DNA of 64,000 bases, taken from positions 213,483 to 277,482 of the forward strand of contig JAMPCJ010000003.1 of NCBI GenBank assembly GCA_023666275.1, read 5' to 3'. The translations under genes were made by a program, and so were the position numbers. Each line of letters begins with the position of its first letter. Position 1 is the first letter of the stretch. The DNA is from Treponema brennaborense. GTDB lineage: Bacteria > Spirochaetota > Spirochaetia > Treponematales > Treponemataceae. Below, piece after piece: positions 53,312 to 62,864 of the stretch. Below the pieces are notes generated by a model. It was not told the origin of the DNA and ran no database searches. It saw nothing but the letters and a program-made list of their open reading frames with translations.

Positions 53312-54454
53312 TTGAACGGAAGCACAGTTTCCATCAGCAGCGTATCCAAATCATTCGGGACATTTCATGCGCTGGACGCCATTAACTTTACTATACAAAA
53401 GGGCGAGTTTTTCTCGATTCTCGGTCCATCCGGCTGCGGCAAAACAACGCTTTTGCGCATCATTGCCGGATTTGAATTTCCCGACGAGGGAACGGTGCTG
53501 TTCGACGGCGAAAATGTCATTCCGTTTCCGCCGGACAAACGGCAGTCAAATACTGTTTTTCAGAATTACGCGTTGTTTCCGCATCTTTCCGTATATGAAA
53601 ATATCGCGTTCCCGCTGCGCCTGCAAAAACTGGATAAAAAAATAATCGACGCGAAAGTTCGGGAATATCTGCATCTTGTGCAGCTTGAAGCGCATGCCGC
53701 CAAAAAACCGAATCAGCTTTCCGGCGGGCAGCGGCAGCGTGTCGCGATTGCCCGCGCGCTCATCAATGAACCGAAAGTGCTTCTGCTTGACGAGCCGCTT
53801 TCCGCGCTGGATGCAAAACTGCGCCAGAACCTGCTTGTCGAGCTGGATTCTCTGCACGACAAAATCGGCATCACATTTATCTATATAACTCACGATCAGG
53901 CGGAAGCGCTTTCCGTTTCCGACCATATCGCGGTAATGAATCAGGGAAAAGTGCTGCAAGTCGGCACGCCGTTTGAAATTTACGAAAGCCCTGCAACGGA
54001 ATTCGTGGCGAAATTTATCGGCGAAACGAATATTTTTACTGCCGAAGTCAGTGAATGCGCGCCGCTCGATATTCCCGCAGGAAAAGATCCCGAATTTATG
54101 TGCACGCTTTCTATTCGGGAACTGGACAAACAGGTAAAAGTTACCGATTACGAACGAACGGAACAAAACCAGAAAGTCTGTTTTACCGTGCGGCCGGAAA
54201 AAATCAGAATTACGCGGGAAGAACCGGTTACAAGCCGCAGCGATATAAATGTTTTCCGCGGAATTGTGGAAGAGCCGGTGTATTCCGGGTTTCAGTCCAA
54301 ATTTTATGTCCGGCTGGAAAACGGCACGTTAATAAAAGTTTTCAAGCAGCACACGAATTATTTGGATGACGGTCCGGAAATCGCCTGGAAAGATTCCGTG
54401 TACGTATCCTGGAGCGCCGACGACGGATATATCGTCGAGGACATTCTGCAATGA
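53312..54454 (+). CDS. potA: Spermidine/putrescine ABC transporter ATPase
   Basis: This 380-residue ATPase has a standard nucleotide-binding domain: GPSGCGKTT, QNYALFPHLSVYENIAFPL, LSGGQRQRVAIARAL, LLLDEPLSALD and YITHDQAEA. It has a C-terminal TOBE-type regulatory region. Intact motifs make it fully competent. The TTG at 53312 follows AGGA and is the most sensible start; a longer frame exists upstream without homology. It overlaps potB by 4 bases in an A-B-C-D operon. Confidence 0.94.
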   Translation: MNGSTVSISSVSKSFGTFHALDAINFTIQKGEFFSILGPSGCGKTTLLRIIAGFEFPDEGTVLFDGENVIPFPPDKRQSNTVFQNYALFPHLSVYENIAFPLRLQKLDKKIIDAKVREYLHLVQLEAHAAKKPNQLSGGQRQRVAIARALINEPKVLLLDEPLSALDAKLRQNLLVELDSLHDKIGITFIYITHDQAEALSVSDHIAVMNQGKVLQVGTPFEIYESPATEFVAKFIGETNIFTAEVSECAPLDIPAGKDPEFMCTLSIRELDKQVKVTDYERTEQNQKVCFTVRPEKIRITREEPVTSRSDINVFRGIVEEPVYSGFQSKFYVRLENGTLIKVFKQHTNYLDDGPEIAWKDSVYVSWSADDGYIVEDILQ

Positions 54455-55320
54455 TCGGAAAAAAAAATCCGGGTGTATTTTATGCCTGGTCTATGGGGCT
54501 GTGGTTTACCTTTTTTTTCATTGTACCGCTGATAATCATCACGCTGTACAGCTTCCTCGAAAAAGGCTTGTACGGCGGCGTCGTCTGGAAATTTTCGCTG
54601 GAAGCTTACCGGCAGATGTGCAATCCGGCGTACGCGCTGGTATTTGTCCGCACGCTTTGGATTTCCGCGGCGGCAACGCTGATAACGCTGCTTTTGGCGC
54701 TGCCCTGCGGCTACGCAATGGCGCGCAGCAAACATCAAACGCTGCTGCTGTTCCTTGTCATCATTCCGTTTCTGACTAATTCGCTGATACGCATTTTCGC
54801 CTGGATGTCGATACTCGGCAACGACGGTTTTCTGAATACGCTGCTGCGCACTTTCGGAATTGTGGATGATTACGCAAAGCTTTTGTACAACAGAAACGCG
54901 GTTATCCTTGTTTCCGTATATATGTACCTTCCTTACGCGATTCTGCCGATATTTACGGCAATCGATAAATTCGATTTTTCGCTGCTGGAAGCGGCGCGCG
55001 ATCTCGGCGCATCAAAACCGGTTTCCATAGCCAAAGTATTGCTGCCCAATATCAGAAGCGGCATTGTTACTTCGTTTATTTTTACGTTTATTCCGATTTT
55101 CGGCGCATATACGGTGCCGCTCCTTGTCGGCGGCAAAGATTCATATATGCTCGGCAATGTTATCGTCGATCAAGTGAACAAAACACGCAACTGGCCGCTG
55201 GCGGCAGCGTTCTCCATGATTATCAGCGTGCTCAGTACCGCGGGTGTTTTATGGATGATGCGGATAAACGGCAGATCCGCTTCGGAAAAAACGCAGCCGG
55301 AAAAGAAGGAAAAACGCTGA
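54451..55320 (+). CDS. potB: Polyamine ABC transporter permease
   Basis: This 289-residue inner-membrane permease has six helices. LAAARDLGASKPVSIAKVLLPNIRSGI-like coupling sequence (EAARDLGASKP) is the EAA loop that contacts PotA. GAYTVPLLVGGKDSYMLGNVI is a clear PotB signature. ATGA overlap with potA and TGATG overlap with potC show tight coupling. Confidence 0.94.
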   Translation: MIGKKNPGVFYAWSMGLWFTFFFIVPLIIITLYSFLEKGLYGGVVWKFSLEAYRQMCNPAYALVFVRTLWISAAATLITLLLALPCGYAMARSKHQTLLLFLVIIPFLTNSLIRIFAWMSILGNDGFLNTLLRTFGIVDDYAKLLYNRNAVILVSVYMYLPYAILPIFTAIDKFDFSLLEAARDLGASKPVSIAKVLLPNIRSGIVTSFIFTFIPIFGAYTVPLLVGGKDSYMLGNVIVDQVNKTRNWPLAAAFSMIISVLSTAGVLWMMRINGRSASEKTQPEKKEKR

Positions 55321-56228
55321 TGCCTTTCGACAATAATTTTATTGACAAAAAAAATACGCTTTTTTCGCCGATGTCCGCTGTTGTAAAACGGATGAACAAA
55401 AAACGTCCCTCGTCGGAACCTGCGCGTCATGCGCGGCGGGCGTTTGCACGGCGGAAGCGTTCGTTTTCAATGGCAGTATTGATTGCGACATATATATTCC
55501 TGTTTCTGCCGCTTGCCGTTATCGTTGTGTATTCCTTCAATAAAGGAAAAAGCGGCAGCTTCACCGGATTTTCGCTGATATGGTACAAAAAACTGCTTTT
55601 TGAGTCGGGCGACTTATGGCATGCCCTGTACAACAGCGTGCTCATTGCCGTTTCGTCGGCTGCGACCGCAACTGTTCTCGGAACGCTTGCCGCTGTCGGC
55701 GTCAGCTGGTACCGATTCCGCGGGCGCCTGTATATCCAGACGGTCAGTTTTCTGCCGATGATACTGCCGGAAGTGATAATCGGCGTTTCCATGCTCATAT
55801 TTTTTTCGGGCATAAAACTGCCGCTGGGGCTGTTTTCCATTTTCGCGGCGCATACGACATTTTGTCTGCCGTTCGTTTTTTTGATGGTATTGGCGCGGCT
55901 TGATGAATTCGATTTTTCCGTCATCGAAGCGGCGCACGATTTAGGCGCCTCGGAACGGCAGACCATGCAGAAAGTTGTTATCCCTGCAATTATGCCGGGC
56001 ATTTTATCCGGTTTTTTGATGGCGGCAATAATGTCTTTGGAAGATTTTGTCATCACTTTTTTTGTTTCGGGACCGGGCTCTACGACGCTGCCGCTGTATG
56101 TGTATTCCATGATCCGCTTCGGCGTGTCGCCTGTTATCAATGCGCTTTCCTGCGTTATAATAATAGCGACAATTTTAATAACATTTTCGCTGCGCAAATT
56201 TCTGAAAAACATTGCGGCAGCAAAATAA
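55320..56228 (+). CDS. potC: Polyamine ABC transporter permease with basic N-terminal extension
   Basis: This 302-residue permease has six helices and the EAA loop EAAHDLGASERQTMQKVVIP. An N-terminal extension of about 50 basic residues (HARRAFARRKRS) precedes the first helix, and is longer than in most PotC proteins. SLEDFVITFFVSGPGSTTLPLYVYSMI is diagnostic. The start shares a base with the potB stop. Confidence 0.93.
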   Translation: MPFDNNFIDKKNTLFSPMSAVVKRMNKKRPSSEPARHARRAFARRKRSFSMAVLIATYIFLFLPLAVIVVYSFNKGKSGSFTGFSLIWYKKLLFESGDLWHALYNSVLIAVSSAATATVLGTLAAVGVSWYRFRGRLYIQTVSFLPMILPEVIIGVSMLIFFSGIKLPLGLFSIFAAHTTFCLPFVFLMVLARLDEFDFSVIEAAHDLGASERQTMQKVVIPAIMPGILSGFLMAAIMSLEDFVITFFVSGPGSTTLPLYVYSMIRFGVSPVINALSCVIIIATILITFSLRKFLKNIAAAK

Positions 56229-56254
56229 CTTCGGGAAAATCAGGAGAAAACGTC

Positions 56255-57292
56255 ATGAAACATGCAAAAAACATCACGCACGTACTTTTTGCCGCATTGC
56301 TTTTGCCGCTTGTTGCGGGCTGTGCGAAAAAAAACACGCTGTATTTATTTAACTGGACGTATTACACGCCGGCTTCCGTCATAGCGCAGTTTGAACAGGA
56401 ATTCGGCGTAAACGTAAAAGTCGACAGCTATGCTTCCAACGAAGAAATGTTTGCCAAACTGAAGGCAGGCGCTTCCGGATACGACATTGTGGTGCCCTCG
56501 CAGGATTACGTGTCGATTATGATAAAAGAAGGCATGCTGCGGGAACTTGATCATTCAAAACTGACAAACGCGGAAAATATCAGCAATCTTGTTCTTGAAA
56601 AAGCAACGTATGATCCCGAAATGAAATACTGCGTGCCGTATTTCATGGGCGCTGCGGGAATTGCCGTCAATACCGCAAAAGTGCCGCAGTTTGAAAAATC
56701 CTGGAATATTTTTGCGCGCCGAGATTTGAATCAGCGTATGTGCATGATGGATGATATGCGCGAAGTCGTCGGCGATGCGCTCGCGTATATGGGAAAATCC
56801 GTAAATACGCTCGACGATGCGGAACTGAATGCGGCAAAAGAACTTATCGTGCGCGAATGGAAGCCGAACCTCGTAAAATTCGATGCGGAAGGCTTCGGCA
56901 AATCATTTGCGGCAGGAGATTTCTGGGCAGTCCAAGGATACGCGGAAGTCGTTTTCGGCGAAGTTCCCGAAGAAGACTGGCACAATATAGCGTTCTTTAT
57001 TCCCGAAGAAGGCGGTCCCATGTACATAGATTCCATGTGCATTTTGCAGGGCGCAAAAAATTACGATCTAGCAATGGAATTTATCAATTTTATTCACCGC
57101 CCCGAAATATACGCGCAGTTTCTCGATGCGTTCCGCTTCCCGCCGAGCGTGAATACAAAAGCCGCGCAGTACATGCAGACGACGCCGCATTATTCCGCGG
57201 ATCAAATGCAGAACTGCGAAATAAAAGACGATCTTGCGGAAGGGCTTGCAAAATACAACGCTATCTGGCAGCAAATACGCTTTACGGAATAA
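56255..57292 (+). CDS. potD: Spermidine/putrescine-binding lipoprotein
   Basis: This 345-residue binding lipoprotein has a signal ending LLPLVAGC. LYLFNWTYYTPASVIAQFEQEFGVNVKVD, YDIVVPSQDYVSIMIKEGML and KFDAEGFGKSFAAGDFWAVQGYAEV follow PotD closely. It should deliver polyamines to PotABC. It starts 27 bases after potC, following AGGAG, and the next gene begins immediately after its stop. Confidence 0.94.
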   Translation: MKHAKNITHVLFAALLLPLVAGCAKKNTLYLFNWTYYTPASVIAQFEQEFGVNVKVDSYASNEEMFAKLKAGASGYDIVVPSQDYVSIMIKEGMLRELDHSKLTNAENISNLVLEKATYDPEMKYCVPYFMGAAGIAVNTAKVPQFEKSWNIFARRDLNQRMCMMDDMREVVGDALAYMGKSVNTLDDAELNAAKELIVREWKPNLVKFDAEGFGKSFAAGDFWAVQGYAEVVFGEVPEEDWHNIAFFIPEEGGPMYIDSMCILQGAKNYDLAMEFINFIHRPEIYAQFLDAFRFPPSVNTKAAQYMQTTPHYSADQMQNCEIKDDLAEGLAKYNAIWQQIRFTE

Positions 57293-58555
57293 ATGCCGGC
57301 TATGCTTCGAATACGCAAAACGTCAATTGTTTGCCTGATATGCTTTTTTCCGCTGTTTCTGCCGATGACAAGCGGGAAGTGCCTGCTTCCCGTTCTGCCG
57401 GCGGAAACTTTCCGCTTCAAATATGCTGCCGGAGAAAACTACCGAATTTTGTCGACTGTCCAGGAAAATGTGTTTGTCAACAAGCAGTTCAATCACTATG
57501 CGGAAATCGTAAACCGCATAGCGGTGAAAGTAACCGCGGCGCAGAACGGTACGGGCACGCATGAAGCCGTGTTCATGACAACGGAAAATGCCGTGTCGGG
57601 AGGGACGCAAAACACATTTACTTGGGGAACGGAATACAAAAGCGTCTTTGACCGCGATCAATTCGGTACGTACGCAATTTCCGATGAATATTTCATGCCT
57701 GTCGTGCGGAATGTTCCGATTTTTCCCGATCGCGATATTGCGGAAGGCGATACCTGGAGCGCGGAAGGCGAAGAAGCGCACGATTTGCGGCGGACATTCG
57801 GCATCGAAAAACCGTTCAAGGTTCCGTTTACGGCAAATTATGCGTATCAGGGACGGCAGAAAATAGACGGAAAAAACCTGCATGTCATCAAAGCCCGATA
57901 TACGCTTTCGTTTAACAGTCCCGTTATTCCTGCCGATGCTTTGCAGCTGGGCGATTATCCTGCGTCGACTATGGGATACTCGGACCAGACCTTGTACTGG
58001 GACAACGAAGCGGGCGCGCTGCACTCGTACAACGAAAATTTCCGGATAGTAATAACAACCGCCGCGGGCAATGTGCTTGAATTCCGCGGCACGGCGCAGG
58101 CGGAAACAAGCGGGCAGAAACAAGTCGGAACCGAAGAAACCGCACGGAAAATACAAGCACAGCTTGAAAATATGGGCATCGAAAATGCATCCGTTTCCGC
58201 AGGCGAAGCAGGGCTGACAATCAGTCTTGAAAACATTCAGTTTGAAGCGGATTCTGCCGTGCTTTCGGAACGCGAAAAACGAAAAATCGGGAAAATAGCG
58301 GATATTTTAAAACAATTCCCCGACAACGACTTGCTTATTTCCGGACATACCGCGCTTGCGGGCACGGCTTCGGCCCGAAAAAAGCTTTCAAAAGAGCGGG
58401 CAGACGCTGTTGCGTCGTTTTTGGTGCAAATCGGGGTAAAAGATATGTACCATGTGTTTTCTCAAGGTTTCGGCGCGGAAAAACCGATTGCGCCGAACGA
58501 TACCGAAGACGGACGTGCGCGCAACAGACGTGTCGAAATAACGATTCTGCAATAA
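57293..58555 (+). CDS. OmpA-family outer membrane protein
   Basis: This 420-residue protein has an N-terminal hydrophobic signal. A long beta-rich middle part (FRFKYAAGENYRILSTVQEN) resembles treponemal outer-membrane proteins. It ends with an OmpA peptidoglycan-binding domain (FEADSAVLSEREKRKIGKIADILKQFP, DNDLLISGHTALAG, LSKERADAVASFL, NRRVEITIL). It starts at the base after the potD stop and may be coupled to it, although its function is unrelated to polyamines. A second ATG 3 codons in is possible. Confidence 0.85.
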   Translation: MPAMLRIRKTSIVCLICFFPLFLPMTSGKCLLPVLPAETFRFKYAAGENYRILSTVQENVFVNKQFNHYAEIVNRIAVKVTAAQNGTGTHEAVFMTTENAVSGGTQNTFTWGTEYKSVFDRDQFGTYAISDEYFMPVVRNVPIFPDRDIAEGDTWSAEGEEAHDLRRTFGIEKPFKVPFTANYAYQGRQKIDGKNLHVIKARYTLSFNSPVIPADALQLGDYPASTMGYSDQTLYWDNEAGALHSYNENFRIVITTAAGNVLEFRGTAQAETSGQKQVGTEETARKIQAQLENMGIENASVSAGEAGLTISLENIQFEADSAVLSEREKRKIGKIADILKQFPDNDLLISGHTALAGTASARKKLSKERADAVASFLVQIGVKDMYHVFSQGFGAEKPIAPNDTEDGRARNRRVEITILQ

Positions 58556-58581
58556 TACTGATACGACTGATACGCGAACTG

Positions 58582-58637
58582 CATATAAACAAAACGGCGC
58601 CGCCTTGTATTCAAGACAGCGCCGTTTTGTTTATATG
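58582..58637. terminator. 19-bp perfect inverted repeat, bidirectional terminator
   Basis: CATATAAACAAAACGGCGC at 58582-58600 and its complement at 58619-58637, with an 18-base loop, separate two convergent genes. A T-rich run is provided by the arms themselves in both directions. Confidence 0.8.
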
Positions 58638-58660
58638 TGTACGCTATTTATTTCGGTACG

Positions 58661-59671
58661 TTATTTTGAAAGCGACTGAGCCACGTCGACCGCTACGGCA
58701 ACGGTTGCGCCGACCATCGGGTTGTTGCCGATTCCGAGGAAGCCCATCATTTCGACATGCGCCGGTACGGACGAAGAACCCGCAAACTGCGCGTCGGAAT
58801 GCATCCGTCCCATTGTGTCTGTCATGCCGTATGACGCGGGACCTGCCGCCATATTATCCGGATGAAGCGTGCGTCCGGTGCCGCCGCCGGACGCAACGGA
58901 AAAGTATTTTTTGCCTTTTTCGGTGCATTCTTTTTTGTATGTGCCCGCGACCGGATGCTGAAATCTTGTCGGATTGGTTGAATTGCCGGTGATGGATACG
59001 TCAACGCCTTCATGCCACATAATTGCAACGCCCTCGCGCACATCATCCGCACCGTAGCATTTGACTTTTGCGCGCTCCCCGTTTGAATACGGAATTTCTT
59101 TGATGACTTTCAGCTCGCCGCTGAAGTAATCAAACTGCGTCTGCACGTATGTAAAACCGTTGATGCGGCTGATAATCTGTGCGGCGTCTTTTCCGAGCCC
59201 GTTGAGAATGCAGCGCAGCGGTTCTTTGCGCACTTTGTCCGCTTTTGCCGCGATTTTTATGGCACCTTCCGCGGCGGCAAACGATTCATGTCCCGCAAGA
59301 AACGCAAAGCACTTTGTTTCTTCGCGCAAAAGCCGCGCGGCAAGATTTCCGTGTCCGAGCCCGACCTTGCGGTCTTCCGCAACGGAACCGGGAATGCAGA
59401 ATGCCTGCAAACCGATGCCGATAGCTTCCGCTGCGTCGGCGGCGTTTTTGCAGCCTTTTTTGATTGCAATAGCCGCGCCGACAACATACGCCCATTTTGC
59501 GTTCTCGAAACAAATCGGCTGCGTTTCTTCGACGGTCTTATACGGATCGATGCCCGCTTTGGCGCAGATATCTCTTGCTTCTTCAATGGAAGCAATGCCG
59601 TTTTCTTTCAATGCCTTGTTGATTTTATCAATACGGCGCTCATAGCTTTCAAAAGTGATTTTTTCTGCCAT
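58661..59671 (-). CDS. GGGtGRT protein
   Basis: This 336-residue cytoplasmic protein has the namesake motif VASGGGTGRTLHPDNMAAG near residue 260, and conserved segments CFAFLAGHESFAAAEGA and NSTNPTRFQHPVAGTYKKE. The family is known by this name and commonly sits beside an IscU-like scaffold gene, but I know of no established function. It is preceded by its partner with a gap of 11 bases and ends at a convergent terminator. A role with iron-sulfur or nucleotide-dependent chemistry is only inference. Confidence 0.88.
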   Translation of the reverse strand: MAEKITFESYERRIDKINKALKENGIASIEEARDICAKAGIDPYKTVEETQPICFENAKWAYVVGAAIAIKKGCKNAADAAEAIGIGLQAFCIPGSVAEDRKVGLGHGNLAARLLREETKCFAFLAGHESFAAAEGAIKIAAKADKVRKEPLRCILNGLGKDAAQIISRINGFTYVQTQFDYFSGELKVIKEIPYSNGERAKVKCYGADDVREGVAIMWHEGVDVSITGNSTNPTRFQHPVAGTYKKECTEKGKKYFSVASGGGTGRTLHPDNMAAGPASYGMTDTMGRMHSDAQFAGSSSVPAHVEMMGFLGIGNNPMVGATVAVAVDVAQSLSK

Positions 59672-59682
59672 ATCAATACTCC

Positions 59683-60384
59683 TTATTCTGCCCGCGGATC
59701 GATGAGCTTAACCGCGCCCTGTTCTTCCGTCGTCCGTCCGTATGAACCGCGCGCTTTTTCCATAGCCGCCGCGGGATCATCGCCTTTTTTGATAAAATCC
59801 ATCATTTTGCCGAAATGAATGAATTTGTAGCCGATAATCGCGCCTTCACTGTCAACGGCAACCTTTTCGACATAGCCTTCCGCCATTTCAAGATAGCGCG
59901 GACCTTTTTTCAGCGTTGCGAACATTGTTCCGACCTGCGAACGCAGACCTTTGCCCAAATCTTCGAGCGACGCGCCCACGACAAGCCCGCCCTCGCTGAA
60001 CGCGGACTGTGTGCGGCCGTATACGATTTGCAGGAACAACTCGCGCATGGCGGTGTTTATTGCGTCGCACACAAGGTCGGTATTCAGCGCTTCGAGAATT
60101 GTCTTGCCGATAAGGATTTCCGACGCCATCGCCGCGGAATGAGTCATGCCGGAACAGCCGATTGTTTCAACCAATGCTTCCTGAATAACGCCGTCTTTTA
60201 CATTCAGCGTCAGTTTGCAGGCGCCTTGCTGCGGTGCACACCAGCCGATTCCGTGGGTGAATCCGGAAATGTCTTTGATTTCTTTTGCCTGCACCCATTT
60301 GCCTTCTTCGGGAATGGGAGCGGGGCCGTGATACGCGGCCTTTGCAAGCGGACACATGTGTTCCACTTCTGCCGAATAAATCAT
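59683..60384 (-). CDS. IscU/NifU-like scaffold protein partner of GGGtGRT
   Basis: This 233-residue protein has a NifU N-terminal-like region with candidate metal cysteines in HMCPLAKAAYHG, GWCAPQQGACKL and TIGCSGMTHSAAM. It is longer than IscU (about 130 residues) and has an extra C-terminal half (YVEKVAVDSEGAIIGYKFIHFG). It probably assembles or holds an iron-sulfur cluster for the adjacent GGGtGRT protein. The ATG at 60384 follows GGAG; the frame is open 36 codons upstream without homology. Confidence 0.83.
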   Translation of the reverse strand: MIYSAEVEHMCPLAKAAYHGPAPIPEEGKWVQAKEIKDISGFTHGIGWCAPQQGACKLTLNVKDGVIQEALVETIGCSGMTHSAAMASEILIGKTILEALNTDLVCDAINTAMRELFLQIVYGRTQSAFSEGGLVVGASLEDLGKGLRSQVGTMFATLKKGPRYLEMAEGYVEKVAVDSEGAIIGYKFIHFGKMMDFIKKGDDPAAAMEKARGSYGRTTEEQGAVKLIDPRAE

Positions 60385-60479
60385 AGGGGCTCTCCTGTTT
60401 GAATCCGCCCGCGAAAATCGGACGGAAAATAGTATAGACTGCAAGACAGCCGGAACTGCGCGGTTGCCTGCAATATACT

Positions 60480-60797
60480 TGAATATATACAATAATCCGT
60501 AAAATTTCTATAAGAACGGCAGAAAAATTACGCTTAGTTCAAAACTTTGCGTGAATGTTACGCTTATTCGCGCGTTTATAAAGACGCTTTTATCGAAAGC
60601 GGGAATTTCAATTCCGCGATGATAATGCTCCCCGCATCACGAGGAGATGCCTTAAAACATCGTGATGCTGCATGCTATCTCTTCGTGATTGTTAGGGATG
60701 CTAACGGCGCTGTTCCGTTAGCCACATTAACGGAGTGCGTTCGTTAGTCCTATTAACGGAATATGCCTGCTATGTCCATGAACGGCGGCAGCTTCTG
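60480..60797. other. Non-coding region with several stem-loops
   Basis: This 320-base stretch contains GCATCACGA / TCGTGATGC (60634-60642, 60660-60668), and two related units near 60712-60760 that contain TTAACGGA and can fold on themselves. It also holds paired TTACGCTTA copies at its start. No convincing gene is present: a 66-residue open frame (60547-60747) has neither a ribosome site nor protein-like composition. It may encode a structured RNA or be a remnant. Confidence 0.45.
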
Positions 60798-60799
60798 CG

Positions 60800-60836
60800 A
60801 AAAAAACGTGCAGCCGCCTTAAAAAAACGGCTGCAC
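60800..60836 (-). terminator. Rho-independent terminator of the repeat lipoprotein gene
   Basis: Read on the minus strand, GTGCAGCCG pairs with CGGCTGCAC (arms 60828-60836 and 60808-60816), and a GTTTTTT run follows (60801-60807). Confidence 0.75.
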
Positions 60837-60865
60837 ACGGGACGGATTGCGCCCGCCCCGCGCGT

Positions 60866-60904
60866 ATATGACCAAACGCCGCCAATATCCGCATTTTCAG
60901 CAGC
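60866..60904 (-). pseudogene. Remnant repeat unit past the lipoprotein stop
   Basis: In the frame of the lipoprotein but after its TAA, the sequence reads ENADIGGVWSYT, the opening of the same repeat module (compare ADITGVWSYTENG). It then loses similarity at about 60866. It is probably a truncated extra repeat left after a rearrangement, or a point mutation that created the stop. Confidence 0.7.
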
Positions 60905-62509
60905 TTAGTTCTCGATGACAACGCACGTTGCTACAGCACCTTCAGCTTTCTCCAGCGTAATTTCGATAATTTCGTCCGCGCTGCTTGTAAGCATATTGTC
61001 TTTAACCGTGCATGTATATTCTTCCCCGCGCATCGCTGCAATTGCCATGATAACATTATTGCCGATTATCGTGTAGACACCCCAAACAGCTGCATTTGCC
61101 CTTGAATAGACGTATATGCCATTGCTTTCTGCTGCCGCATAAAGGATGCCGCCCTCGGCATAGATACAAACCGGAGATTCGCCTGCTGTGCCATTCCAAA
61201 CGCCGGTAATATCCACATCTATGCACGCTGCTGCAGCATCTTTAACTTTTGTCAGCGTAATATTGCCGACAGATCCTCCAATGTTGAGTGTAAACGAATC
61301 GCCGCTAATCGTACATGTATATTTTCGACCGCCCAACTGTGCAATTGCCATGGTAACAGTATCATTGATTCCCGTGTAGACACCCCAAACAGCTGCATTT
61401 GCCTTTGAATAGACATACATGCTCTCGCCCTTTACTGCCGTATAAATGGTGTTATCATCGGCATAGACATACGATGTTTTCCCGTCCTGCGTATATGTCC
61501 AAACGCCGGTAATATCCGCATCTATGGCATCACACGTTGCTGCAGCACCTTCAACTTTTGTCAGTGTAATATTGCCGATAGTTCCTCCTACGGTAAGTAC
61601 AAACGAATCGCCGCTAACCGTGCCTGTATATTCTTTTCCGCCCACGGTCACGATAACAGTATCGCCGATTACCGCGTAGACACCCCAAACAGCTGTATTT
61701 GTTGTTGAATACTTGTAGCTGTCCTCGATTTTTACTGCATCATAAACGGTAGTTTCATCGGCATAGATATACGATACCACCCCATTTTCCGTATATGACC
61801 AAACGCCGGTAATATCCGCATCCATGGCATCACACGCTGCTGCAGCACCTTCAACTTTTGTCAGCCTGATTTCGCCGGCAGCTCCTCCTACGTTGAGTGT
61901 AAACAAATCGCCGCTAACCGTGCCTGGACATTCTTTCCCCTCCATGTTCATGATAACAGTATTGCCGATTACCGTGTAGGTACCCCAAACAGCTGTATAT
62001 CTTGTTGAATACTTGTAGCTGTCCCCGATTTTTGCTGCATCATAAACGGTAGTTTCATCGGCATAGACATACAATGTCGCCCCGTCCTGCGTATAGGTCC
62101 AAACACCGGTAATATCCACATCTATGCACGTTGTTGCAGCGTCTTCAACTTTTGTCAGCATAATTTTTCCGGCATTGTGCGTAAGTGTATTGTCTTTAAC
62201 CGTGCATGCATATTCTTCCCCGTCCATGGTCATGGCAACGGTATTGCCGATTACTGTGTAGGTAGCGTAAATATATCTATCTCCTTTTGAATAGACGTAT
62301 TTGCCGTTGTTTTTTACCGCCGCATAAAGAATGCCGTTCTCGGCATAGAAATACGATGTCTTCCCGCCCTCTGTATATGTCCAAACGCCGCTAATATCCA
62401 CATTTTCAACGACGGAATCGGGCTCGCTGTCTATGCATGAGCAGAACAGTCCCCCGAAAATAAGCGCCGCGGCTGCCGAAAGCGCGGCAATGCGTGTTGT
62501 TTTTTTCAC
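60905..62509 (-). CDS. Lipoprotein with five tandem ~90-100-residue modules
   Basis: This 534-residue lipoprotein (VKKTTRIAALSAAAALIFGGLFCSCID) is made of five related beta-rich modules. Each begins DI(T/S)GVW-YT, continues with a YVYADxxTVYxAxK segment and GxYTVIGNTV, and ends ITLTKVE. Modules 2 to 4 are most alike. The start is GTG at 62509, preceded by GGAGAG. The module also occurs once in the neighbouring lipoprotein. The function is unknown; a lipocalin-like or surface adhesin role is a guess. In-frame repeat sequence after the stop suggests recent change in copy number. Confidence 0.85.
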   Translation of the reverse strand: MKKTTRIAALSAAAALIFGGLFCSCIDSEPDSVVENVDISGVWTYTEGGKTSYFYAENGILYAAVKNNGKYVYSKGDRYIYATYTVIGNTVAMTMDGEEYACTVKDNTLTHNAGKIMLTKVEDAATTCIDVDITGVWTYTQDGATLYVYADETTVYDAAKIGDSYKYSTRYTAVWGTYTVIGNTVIMNMEGKECPGTVSGDLFTLNVGGAAGEIRLTKVEGAAAACDAMDADITGVWSYTENGVVSYIYADETTVYDAVKIEDSYKYSTTNTAVWGVYAVIGDTVIVTVGGKEYTGTVSGDSFVLTVGGTIGNITLTKVEGAAATCDAIDADITGVWTYTQDGKTSYVYADDNTIYTAVKGESMYVYSKANAAVWGVYTGINDTVTMAIAQLGGRKYTCTISGDSFTLNIGGSVGNITLTKVKDAAAACIDVDITGVWNGTAGESPVCIYAEGGILYAAAESNGIYVYSRANAAVWGVYTIIGNNVIMAIAAMRGEEYTCTVKDNMLTSSADEIIEITLEKAEGAVATCVVIEN

Positions 62510-62864
62510 ATCTCTCTCCTTAAAAAAACAGACGTTAAAATCGCGAAAAGGCACGCGCGAATTTTGATTTTGGGCGCTGTCGATTTTTTCTGCGGAACGT
62601 ACAAAAAGGCATGTTTTTCTTGGTTTTTCGGCGTACTTCAAAGTCTTTTTTCGCGATTCTTTTTTCAACTATAGCGAAAAAAACGCTGCAATAATCGAAG
62701 AAAGAAATGCGTTCTGCCGCAGAAAACGAATTTCTTTCGCATTCCGTCAAGTCTTGCCGAGAACGGAAATTTTGCCGTTAGGACATCTGCCTTGCCGAGC
62801 ACACGCAGTAGCAGGGCCCGCAATACGCGGAACGCGCGGGACGGTCTGCACGCTTCCCGCGCAC

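Noticed and set aside
60547..60747. 66-codon plus-strand frame
   Set aside because: No ribosome site and no domain; it overlaps inverted repeats.
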